Assembly: GCA_004352715.1 (NCBI GenBank)
Contig: SCFE01000020.1
Span: forward strand, 510,890-574,889
Length of the DNA stretch: 64,000 bases
Direction: 5' to 3'
DNA from: Hofstenia miamia
Lineage: Eukaryota; Xenacoelomorpha; Acoela
A program made the position numbers and the translations under genes. Positions within the stretch are counted from its first letter, which is position 1. Every line of letters begins with the position of its first letter. Below are positions 11,852 through 22,099 of the stretch, piece after piece. The notes beneath the pieces were generated by a model. The model was not told where the DNA came from and made no database searches. It saw only the letters and a list, made by a program, of their open reading frames with translations.

Positions 11852-12207
11852 CAGCTGTGCATTCATTTAGTCATCATCTCTGGTATCTAATGGAACAGTT
11901 GGTAGGGTTGGCTTTTTTGACGAATCAATTGATGTTAATACCAAAAAGGCGATGATAATGGCTTTTCAGAGAGATGGAAGTCTTTAAACAGCAAAAAGAT
12001 TGTGCCTTGACATGGGCAGCATTTCGTCTAGAGACATCTCAAATTTCGTAACAGCTAACACTCGACGTTTTTCTTGCATATATTGATTCGCCCACTAGAT
12101 TTCTTGAAGTAGATCCAGCAACTTGGAATGAGAGAGGCGATTACTTGCACGCGATGGATAAAGTAAAATCCCTCAAAGTGACTAATGACTTTTCTGAACG
12201 AGGTGTA
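11852..12207 (+). pseudogene. Uncharacterised transposase-like family, C-terminal relic
   Basis: Forward-strand coding-like sequence joined to the Tc1 fragment. In order, with frame changes: HSFSHHLWYLMEQLVGLAF (about 11860-11917), then DESIDVNTKKAMIMAFQRDG, LDMGSISSRDISNFV, and from about 12061 an open run containing FLAYIDSPTRFLEVDPATW and VKSLKVTNDFSERGV. From memory an HLWYL-x-E block and an ND-x-AERG block occur in the C-terminal half of the same uncharacterised group whose DTT-x-VNTG half is at 14390-15640. That piece is on the other strand, so the two are not one copy. The reading frame is cut at codon GTA by the Tc1 at 12208. Confidence 0.5.
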
Positions 12208-13841
12208 CAGTACTGGAAAAAAGAATTCGGCCATCCATGATTTGCCATAAATATTTCCAAGAAATGTTCGCCAAAATGTCATTGGTATTTTTAAATTAGA
12301 TTTGGTGTGGCAGAAAGAGGATTTCATCAATGTTGAGACATAGTTATCGCTGTTTACTTTAAATCTCAAGGAGAAATTCTACAATGCTTGTAGTTAGCTA
12401 ATCTTTTCTTGAAAAATGGTTTCGGACACTTCAGACCAAATCAGAGAATCTGCTAAGAAGTTTCATTATGTGAGCTTTTTTCAGTCTATTTATATTGAAA
12501 ATGTCTAATAACAGTCTTTCTTCGCCATATATGATGCCTGGTTACGTACCTCATGCCATCCGCGAGTTGATTATCTCCAAACATTTGGAAGGCATGACTC
12601 AACGTAGTATAGCCCGACTTGTAGAACGACCTCGAAGTACTGTCGGGGATATCACCATGCGGTTCACATCTGATAACATCATTGCCCCCAAGCCAAAGTC
12701 CGAAACCCCAAAGAAGACCTCCAAAACCTCCCAATCAGCACTTGGGTGCCTTTCAAAGCGAAATCCCAGGAAGATTTTAGAGGAAATTTGCAAGGAATGG
12801 GCTGATGGTCACCTCGTGATAGCAAGAAGTGTGGGAAACATCCTGAAGAAGTACTCAATTGGGAACTTCGTGGCACCCAGAAAGCCATTCTTAACCTCAA
12901 AGCAAAGATTACGCCGGGTGAGGTGGGCCAATTTAATGAAACACTATTAATCTGTTCATTGGTTTAATATTATATTTTAAGATGAGTCAAGTTTTGAGCT
13001 ATACTAATCGAAAAGAATGTTGATAAGGAGACAAACTGGGTAGAAGTTCAGATTCTTGCCTCAACTTACTCGGGGATCATGAATTATGGTGGGAAATCTG
13101 TAATGATATGTGGTACAATATGAAAGTGTGCCTTTCGCAAGATTGTTCACATCACTGGTATTCTCCTAAGCTCTTGATATGCTCGGATTCTAGAAAAGTG
13201 ACTCTTGCCACTCCTTACAAGTGATCAACATATCAGCAGGCTGGTGCTCCATGTCATACCTCAAAAGAAATGACAACAATAGTGCGGTTGCTATCTCTGC
13301 TGACTGGCTTCCAGACCTTACATTTATCGAAAATATGTGGAAATAGGTCAAATATCGAATTGGACAGCATACTCTTCACACTGAAGACGAGCTGTGGACC
13401 GCAATGAAGAAAGAATTTTATGTAATTCCCAACAGCTCTATTAAAAGACTTTTTGCTTCTATCCCTGATCGCCTTGAAGCTGTATATTCGCTCAAAGATA
13501 CACCCTACAAAATATTAGAAGAGACAATTTTGTTGCTAAGGGCTTGTATTGCATCAAATATTAATCTATGTATCTTATATTTTGAAATCACTTTTTTTGG
13601 ATTTGCTCATTTGTTTAAATTTTTTCATTTGGCAGAATACATTTTTCCAATACAAGTTTTTTAATTTTGATTAAAAATTAATAACCAAATGTTATTCTAC
13701 ATATTTTATGGTATTAGACATACAAAGTTTCTTTTCTTAATCAAAATAACACTTAGTTATAGTTTTAGGCACACTATATCCAATGAATGTTCAATATTTA
13801 TTCAAAACAGCAAGGTGGTCGAATATATGTTTCCAGTACTG
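12208..13841 (+). mobile_element. Full-length Tc1-type transposon, copy B
   Basis: 1,634 bp with imperfect terminal inverted repeats of about 27 bases (CAGTACTGGAAA...GAATTCGGCCA at 12208, its complement ending CCAGTACTG at 13841). TA duplications flank it at 12206-12207 and 13842-13843. The size and TA target site are standard for Tc1. It sits inside the coding relic of the uncharacterised family, after GAACGAGGTG; removing element plus one TA leaves GTA CAA in frame. The transposase is broken, so the copy could move only with help from elsewhere. Confidence 0.93.
12501..13520 (+). pseudogene. Tc1 transposase, broken (copy B)
   Basis: Same as the copy at 265-1284. The N-terminal helix-turn-helix part runs from ATG 12501 to the stop at 12948-12950, a decayed middle follows, and the C-terminal part has the DWLPDLTFIENMW signature at about 13302-13340, a TAG just after it, and a final open stretch from ATG 13404. 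I see no base difference from the first copy over the coding region. Confidence 0.87.
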
Positions 13842-13842
13842 T

Positions 13843-13844
<2 letters not shown>

Positions 13845-13876
<32 letters not shown>
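13845..13876. repeat. (TA)n microsatellite
   Basis: About 16 TA units directly after the Tc1 target site, longer than the counterpart at 1611-1632. Confidence 0.95.
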
Positions 13877-13878
<2 letters not shown>

Positions 13879-14389
13879 TTTGCTTTTAAGGGAAGCAGTA
13901 GTCAGTTTTGCATCAGATCAGAACTTCTTAGCCGTCTTTGACTGTTGTTTACTAAAAGCAAATTTGGCATTAATCATTATACGTATTTTACAGCTACTTT
14001 GTTATAGTATTTTACCCAGATTTTTTGGTACTGTTAAAAATACATGGATTGGCTAATAAGGACGTGGTTTACCTAGAGAATAGAGAATCAGTTAAATATT
14101 CCCCTCGAATAGCGGCAAATTTCAACCCTTCCAAAAGTTTTTTGCTTGTCGTAGAGGTGGTTTTGTTAAAAAATATATATATATGTAATCGAGGAACTTT
14201 TGTGCACAGATTACGCGTATCAAATCTATTTTAGCATTAGAAAGAAATGTTTTCCCCATTTTTTAGGAAATATTGAATATAACGTAAAAACAGAATTTTT
14301 TACAGAAATATAATATAGTGATCTTGCCACAATATATTAAATATTATTTTTTGCTGTAAACTTTAAGTTTAAATGAAACTCTTCTATAA

Positions 14390-15640
14390 GTTTGACGGTT
14401 CGTTCAGCATTTTGAATGAATCGAGAAATATCAATTAATGATTCTTCTATCTTCCAGTGGGTCTCACATGAGTTTTGTCTTATCGATTGCAGTCGACAAT
14501 TCACGAAAAGTAGCTTCACTATAGTTTTGCGAATAAAATCAAGCGTAGGCCCATGCATAGGCAACTAAGTCACATGCCTTACCCAGGATGTGGCGTCTGT
14601 CTGGAAGGAGAAAAATCCTCTAACTGCGTATATGGCGCGTGAGTTCCATTTTGCTTAGTTCAAGTTAGGGAGCTTCTTCTAGCTGATAAAAGGCCAACAA
14701 GAGGCTGTCTTGAAATGACGATATGATTGACATAGTTCGTATAAAAACTTAAAGTCGTCCCGCCAATCAGGATTTTCGTTTTTCTCAATTTCATTCGTGG
14801 CGACTTTGTTGTATTCACCCAAAAGAGATTCGCCTTTCTCTGATATTATATCAATGAATTCGTAATTCATCTTTGGTTTTGTTGCTGGCTCATTAATAAG
14901 GAAGTTCATTACGTGTTTCAAAAGAAGGTCAAGTACGTGGTGTTGGCAGCCAATGTACTGAGGCCTTTGAATACATTTTCTTGTCACTTCATCCTGTATA
15001 GATTTCACAAGCCCGCGTGAATGACCAGTATTCACGTAAGTCGCATAAATTATCATTCGGCTCTTTTTCCATGCATTGTTATCCTTAATGAATTGTTGCA
15101 ACTTTTCATAAAGGTGTTTAGCTGAACCACGTTCACATTTCAAAACATCCAGTATAATTTCATATGAAGCATTTTTCAGACGTACAACTTGATACTCTTC
15201 CCCATCTAGCTTTTTAACATCAAAATGTATACAATAGGGATCTCCACTTTGACGTTTTTCAATAATTTTTATTTTCATTTCTTGACCCACTCTGATTAGT
15301 TTCCTCCAAATACCTGATTGACTTGGGATTGGTTTTTTTGATTTTGTCATTTTGGTTTATTAGTCGATTGGTTTTTTTCTGATAAGCGCAGAAGTAAGAA
15401 GAGGGAAGTCCAAAGTTTCTTTCCAAAGAATTTCTATAACTTGAATGATATTTTATTATTTGTTTTCGCTGTTTCATGGTATAAAAAGTAAAGCAAAGTT
15501 ACCTAGAATTTGGCAATTTGTCGGCATACGTGTGAGATTTTAAAGTTTTTCAAAATGTTGAATGCCTGGATACCGTTTTTTTGCTTTAGAGAAGAAAGAA
15601 TATTCTTCTTCCAGATAGATTTATTGCCATTAGCGCTATT
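14390..15640 (-). pseudogene. Uncharacterised transposase-like family, N-terminal half relic (copy B)
   Basis: Best-preserved copy. Reverse strand 15350-14679 is open for 223 residues: a lysine-rich start, CIHFDVKKLDGEEYQVVRLK, a segment ending ATYVNTGHSRGLV, then PQYIGCQHHVLDLLLKHVM and YEFIDIISEKGESLLGEYN, ending WRDDFKFLYELCQ. An overlapping frame at 15477-15259 and a start-like MSKNSNNSANGNKSIW near 15660 suggest the N terminus lies upstream with frameshifts. The other copy keeps DTT where this one has ATY, so a first acidic position has been lost here. Function unknown; my guess is a transposase-derived protein. The sequence continues downstream to about 14390 in broken frames. Confidence 0.5.
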
Positions 15641-16527
15641 GTTAGAGTTTTTAGACATTGTATAATTTTTATATAACAGAAAGCTATAATGTATAGAAGA
15701 TGAAGTCATCCAAATATTGTATTTGTAGATAGATGCCAAACTAATATTATATAAAATGTCACATACATATTGAAATGCACTATTTTGTATCGGATCTGTA
15801 ATAATAGATATAAGTCATTATAATAAAATCAAATTGGTCTAAAAGAGCCATTAATGCATTACTCTTAGACGGACTAGTTTTAAAGAACGATCTAAAATAA
15901 TGACATGAATTATCAATTTTAAATTCTTAAAAATGTTTCACTACGATCATAATACCTATCTAAAATAATGTATTCTGTAAAACTACAGAGGAATAAATCT
16001 CTATAATAATTTACAATTTTACAACCGTACTCGAGCCTAATCCTACCCTACTCTAACTCTGATTTGCTCAATGTGCACGATAGAGCCAGGGTTTTACCAA
16101 TTAATTTGATAACAGAGGTAGCTATATTACTCTTCTTGATTTATCTGAAACGGAAGTGATATTTTATCATAAGGGAAATCGTAATATTTTAGGCCTGTAT
16201 TTTTTAAAGTATTTGAAATTTTTAAAGAAGGCTCGAATCTGGAAACCTCAGCTCTAATATCTAAGAAATAACATAAAGCTACCAAAAGGTTGATACTTTT
16301 TTATTATATTTTAAAATGTATTCCATAAATAAGAACATGTTAATGTATTTTAGAGCATTTTATATAAATGAATAATTAATGCGATTTTATGAAAACGATG
16401 ATTTTTATACCTTCTAACTTTTTTATAAATTTTTAAAATTTAACTTTATCAATGTTTTCTACAAGCAAATGTTCCACTAATGAAAGAGGTTTCATTTAAT
16501 TATTTAAGAAATTTTTTTCCATCACCC

Positions 16528-16567
<40 letters not shown>

Positions 16568-17880
16568 TTATTTATTTATAGTATGTCGTTGTAATATGTG
16601 AAGATAAATTATTGACATTACGTAGTAAAACAAAGCAATAAGAATAGAATTATTAGCAACTATTTTCTATATTTTTGTAAACTGGTAATGATATTTTTAA
16701 TTTTAAGTTCCATGTGATATAAATAGCGACTTATAGCCATTAAGTAATTTTTGCAAAATTTGGAATTTTAATTTCAGATTTCTCAAGAAGCGAAATTCTA
16801 AAGCGCACAAGAAATAATTGACTATTTGTGAGGTTAATAAATATATTGCTATTTCCACTGCAACAATATATAACAAATTTGGGTAATTCTATTTATCTTA
16901 TGTTTCTTATTTATGTTTTTCATGTTTTATAATGCTTTAACATGGTAATGATAATATTTTGAAAAATTAGGATTTCCAAAATTTTGGCATTTATCTATTT
17001 ATATGCAATTTAAAATTCAAACGCAAATCCTACTTTAATCAATAAAATATTTTTGGTGCAATTTAATGAAAAGCAATTCATTTAAACAATGCTTTATAGT
17101 AAAACATATTTGTGGATTAATGACATACATAAGAAATTACCTGAACTAAGGCAACAATAATGAGCAGCACTTCACCTTTACCCATTGAGAATTACAGTAT
17201 TTTAATAAATAATATGTATTACATTGATATTTAATGCTGTTGCTATAGCAGATGCAAATCTGTTAACAAATTTATAAGCACCTGATGCAACATTAATTTA
17301 CAAAAGAATTGTAAATTAGACAGATTTCATTCAAAGTCTTCACCTGCACATTATAATAATTGTCGGTAATTGAATAAATACTTTGCTTACAATTTAGTTC
17401 GAGATTTCAATGAAAATCTATACGATGAAAGACGTGAAAAAACTACTTATAAACAGTAGATAGTTGCCAAAGAGAAAGTTAAGTATAAATTATATCTGGA
17501 CTACAATATAATTTTTTTTGTAATTGTTAATATACATGCATATGGTAAGAATGACATATGTCTAGTAGGCATTTATTAGACGCATAATGTTTCTTAAAAT
17601 ACTTTTTATTTGAACATATATTTACATAGGACCAAGACGACGCCTAGACAGGACATGTACTGCTAGTTGAGATTAATTGGACCTGGGCGGATAATTTCTT
17701 TTTAAATGTAGAAATACTTATAGTAAATTTACAAAACAGCTGAAGTAATGTTATATTTTATAACATTGCATTGAGTAATGAAAAACAACCAAAATGAAAA
17801 TAATAATTGTATTTAAATTTCAAAATCTTTTCTGAATGTTTTCTAAACTTTGTGTAGTTTAGTGAAATTGTTCAAAAAGA
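15641..17880. other. AT-rich spacer, no gene seen
   Basis: Diverged counterpart of 3401-5560, with a (TA)n run at about 16530-16562. No conserved open frame. Confidence 0.6.
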
Positions 17881-17899
17881 TGTTTGATCTCTTCAAACG

Positions 17900-19770
17900 A
17901 ATTCCACTAAGAGATTTAAACATAATTGTATGTTCAGAAGCAATTAATTTCATTCCTCTAATTAAATTTTTTTTTCCCAAAGTTTCTGTTGAATGATGGA
18001 AAGACACTACCAAAAAAAGAAAAAATTATCAACTGTTAGAAATGATAGCTCAAGTTTATCAATTCGAGCAATATAGCCACAAATAATAGTCAACGTTAAG
18101 TTTATCTTTATCTAGGATAGATTGAATTGAGCTTGCATTCGAAGTGTGAATTTACAAAATTTCTTCTGCATAAAACACAAAATCACATAGTTCACATAAA
18201 TGAGAACCATCCAAAACTTGTGGCATTCCATTTAGGTGCAAAATTACTTAGTTTGATCTGAGGGATTTGTTTGAAAAATTTCTTGTACAGAAATACATTA
18301 ATTACTATCAGAATATCTGCTGAAATGCGCCGGCAATTCTTCAATTGTATCTCCACCTTCTAGTTGTATGTAGTAAATGATTGGCCTATGAAATAGAACG
18401 ATTAGTTGTCCGCATTAACGCCTTTGAAATGTCATTTCAAATATAATAAGTTCAAAATTCTGTTATATTGAGTTGAAGACATTTCCAATATAGAATAAAC
18501 GTCTAATTGTCTAATAAACAAAATTATTTCCTTTGCAACATCAGTGTTCTTGTGCTTAAAGTTAATGCAGACGCAATTGCTTCTGAAAAAACCTTAAGTG
18601 CAACAGATATTGCTTATTTTTCATTTTTTTTGATACCCAGTTGAAAAAGTAAAACTTGACTGCCTAGACAATTTCGAACGCTCAAATTGATAAAAAAGTT
18701 CAATGTTCTTACAATCCTTTTTTTCCTACTACTTGAAGAAAATCTGTCACAGAAGTTGAGAATTTTAGAATTTTCAGTATACCATTAATTTCTAATTGAC
18801 TTAATGAGATTAGTGAGGTCGTTTAAAAGATAAAACGGGCTTATGCAAACAATTTTATCTTTTCCTAACCAACTACAAAGCTTGATTGACTTTGCAATTG
18901 TCTCAAACTATACCTAGAACTGTACATCGCATTCAGCTAATACAAACAAGTATCAGTTATTGTAGATAATGCATATTCAGATTGTAATTGCTAATCGGTT
19001 GCAATTTATGAACAAATGATAAGCCACTAAAAACAAACTAACACCAAGCCAAGAGCAGTTTTTGCCAATTCAGTTGGATTGTCCATAGTAAAAACATAAT
19101 CGTTGCCACCATGAAAAGTTACCTTAGTATTTACATACAATTCAGAAATGTTTATTAAACACGGTTCTTCTCTTTTTGTCAGTGAATTTACAAAATTTTG
19201 CAAAAGCTCAGTGTTATCCTTCTTTGATATAGCGCTTCTCACTTCTTGCAAGTAACGAATACGTGGCAAATAACAATAATTGAGAACATATTGATATACA
19301 TGTCTAGTTAATTTTAACCCAAACTCTAACAGAACATCAGTTTGATCATATAAACTTTATTTAATAAATGAATTTGGCGTTCTAAAACTTTTCTTTGTCA
19401 GATTTTCCAGTCTTCTCAACTACAGCAATCAAGCACCTAAAAAGTTTATAGAGTGGACTCCATCTCGTTACAAAACTGTCATCTAGAAAATTCATACGAA
19501 TTTCTTTTAAATCTGTGCAGCACCAACGAAGATATCCCGATTCACATTTATCAAAAAACTTGAAAATGGAATCACAAAAATAATTTGAAATCATTTGCAT
19601 ATTTGAATAAAAGCCATTTAAGTAATTGTCATAATTAATCAGGCTGAATTGTCCGAACTTCAAAACTATTGTACTCCGCATTTTCGGCTGAGGGCGAGAA
19701 ATAATAGAAATAGTAGGCACATTTCCAAAGATATTTGGTTGTATAATAGGAACAAGAAATCCTCCCAATC
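17900..19770 (-). pseudogene. P-element/THAP9-like transposase relic (copy B)
   Basis: Counterpart of 5700-7480. Reverse strand 19768-19382 is open for 128 residues with no recognisable zinc-finger (THAP) motif, ending TGKSDKEKF. 19269-19027 carries MPRIRYLQEVRSAISKK, VNTKVTFHGGNDYVF and LAKTALGLV. Downstream, the block equivalent to LIKAIRNYW is present but more decayed. About 120 bp retained at 6060-6180 in the other copy are deleted near 18435, while about 150 bp missing there are present at 18070-18220. Clearly non-functional. The assignment rests on remembered family motifs. Confidence 0.58.
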
Positions 19771-20627
19771 ATCTTAAATTTCATCTAAAACAGGCTTAAT
19801 ATTTCTTAGTTCAATAATTTTGGAAAAATTACTTAAGGTAGTGTCATCATGTCCACATTATATAACAGTATCATTGAATTAGTCACAAAAGACAGAGAAT
19901 TTTATTGTATGGAAAACATTCAGAATGGCAATTTGCCAATGGATTCTCAGTATGAGATTATTTAAGACTTTCTGATTGGAGAAACCTTATTGGTGAACTA
20001 TTTCCTAATCATAAAAAATAACTTTTTGCACAAAATCTTAGAGACTTTTCCTGAAGACTTAACTTAGTCTTTTTTAGGTCTTATTGAAACCATCATTTGT
20101 ATTCTTCAAGAAGGTTTCTGAAGAGCTCATTAACACTTCTCTAAGATCAAAAATGTTGGTACTTTTAATTAATTTAAATTTGGCGGAAAAATTCCGTTTA
20201 AATATATTATGAATACACTGCAAAAACACTAAAACCAAAATGTATGCATACAATATATTGATTTTAAGACAGTGTAGAATATATATTCAGTAATGAAATA
20301 CACATTGTATCAGCAAATGCACATATGTTATATCAACTAAAATTGGAAGTTTGTATTTAAGAATGCCCAATTCAATATAATAACAACCCAACTAAATTGG
20401 AGAAGAAATACCAGTACATAAGCTAAAACAAACATAGTAAATAAGCAAGTATATCTACATTTGTACATACCTATGTAATCGAAAACTCATTCAAAACTTG
20501 AAATGTTAAGAATAACATGATATACCGATATTTAATTAAGACAATCTTCATCTAAAGTTGAATTTGTTCCATGAAGCAATTTTGATTAATATGCGAGGGT
20601 TTCTATGCTGATGGATTGAAATAGTTT
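19771..20627. other. AT-rich spacer, no gene seen
   Basis: Counterpart of 7481-8367. It ends where the gap starts, at the beginning of the LINE fragment seen in the other copy. Confidence 0.5.
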
Positions 20628-21627
20628 NNNNNNNNNNNNNNNNNNNNNNNNNNNNNNNNNNNNNNNNNNNNNNNNNNNNNNNNNNNNNNNNNNNNNNNNN
20701 NNNNNNNNNNNNNNNNNNNNNNNNNNNNNNNNNNNNNNNNNNNNNNNNNNNNNNNNNNNNNNNNNNNNNNNNNNNNNNNNNNNNNNNNNNNNNNNNNNNN
20801 NNNNNNNNNNNNNNNNNNNNNNNNNNNNNNNNNNNNNNNNNNNNNNNNNNNNNNNNNNNNNNNNNNNNNNNNNNNNNNNNNNNNNNNNNNNNNNNNNNNN
20901 NNNNNNNNNNNNNNNNNNNNNNNNNNNNNNNNNNNNNNNNNNNNNNNNNNNNNNNNNNNNNNNNNNNNNNNNNNNNNNNNNNNNNNNNNNNNNNNNNNNN
21001 NNNNNNNNNNNNNNNNNNNNNNNNNNNNNNNNNNNNNNNNNNNNNNNNNNNNNNNNNNNNNNNNNNNNNNNNNNNNNNNNNNNNNNNNNNNNNNNNNNNN
21101 NNNNNNNNNNNNNNNNNNNNNNNNNNNNNNNNNNNNNNNNNNNNNNNNNNNNNNNNNNNNNNNNNNNNNNNNNNNNNNNNNNNNNNNNNNNNNNNNNNNN
21201 NNNNNNNNNNNNNNNNNNNNNNNNNNNNNNNNNNNNNNNNNNNNNNNNNNNNNNNNNNNNNNNNNNNNNNNNNNNNNNNNNNNNNNNNNNNNNNNNNNNN
21301 NNNNNNNNNNNNNNNNNNNNNNNNNNNNNNNNNNNNNNNNNNNNNNNNNNNNNNNNNNNNNNNNNNNNNNNNNNNNNNNNNNNNNNNNNNNNNNNNNNNN
21401 NNNNNNNNNNNNNNNNNNNNNNNNNNNNNNNNNNNNNNNNNNNNNNNNNNNNNNNNNNNNNNNNNNNNNNNNNNNNNNNNNNNNNNNNNNNNNNNNNNNN
21501 NNNNNNNNNNNNNNNNNNNNNNNNNNNNNNNNNNNNNNNNNNNNNNNNNNNNNNNNNNNNNNNNNNNNNNNNNNNNNNNNNNNNNNNNNNNNNNNNNNNN
21601 NNNNNNNNNNNNNNNNNNNNNNNNNNN
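20628..21627. other. Assembly gap, 1,000 N
   Basis: Exactly 1,000 N, followed directly by a (TA)n run at 21628-21650. Confidence 0.99.
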
Positions 21628-21650
21628 ATATATATATATATATATATATA

Positions 21651-22080
21651 TTAAAATAGGCAATTGTCTTCATGAACGCCATACAAATTTTCTCAATTCA
21701 GCTTTTGCTGTCATTGGTTATTCAATATCACATGGTTGACGTCAGAGGAGCAGAAAGTAGACATACTATACATGTGGATATTTATTCAAATTTAACATTA
21801 TCATGTTTATCAATATTGCCTTTAAATTTACTACTACCACTTTAAAAGACCAAGTTATTTAAAATAAACTTTAGTTTTCTTTTGTTAAAACTGTTTGCTC
21901 ACTATTTGCCTAAATTTACTACATTAATTCTGATAGCTAAAAACTCAGCAATGAGGGAATAAACTTGGGCTGCGTCTTCGGCAGTGTACATTCACCAGCC
22001 CTGGGTTTCACTATTAATGTTTCTTGTTTTCCAATTTTACTCCACTACAAATGCACTTCATCTCTCAAATGATGCACACC
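21651..22080. other. Unassigned sequence upstream of gag relic
   Basis: No coding motif. It could include the leader or LTR of the retroelement relic that follows, but no matching second LTR was seen. Confidence 0.3.
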
Positions 22081-22099
22081 TCAACAAGCTTCAAACCCA

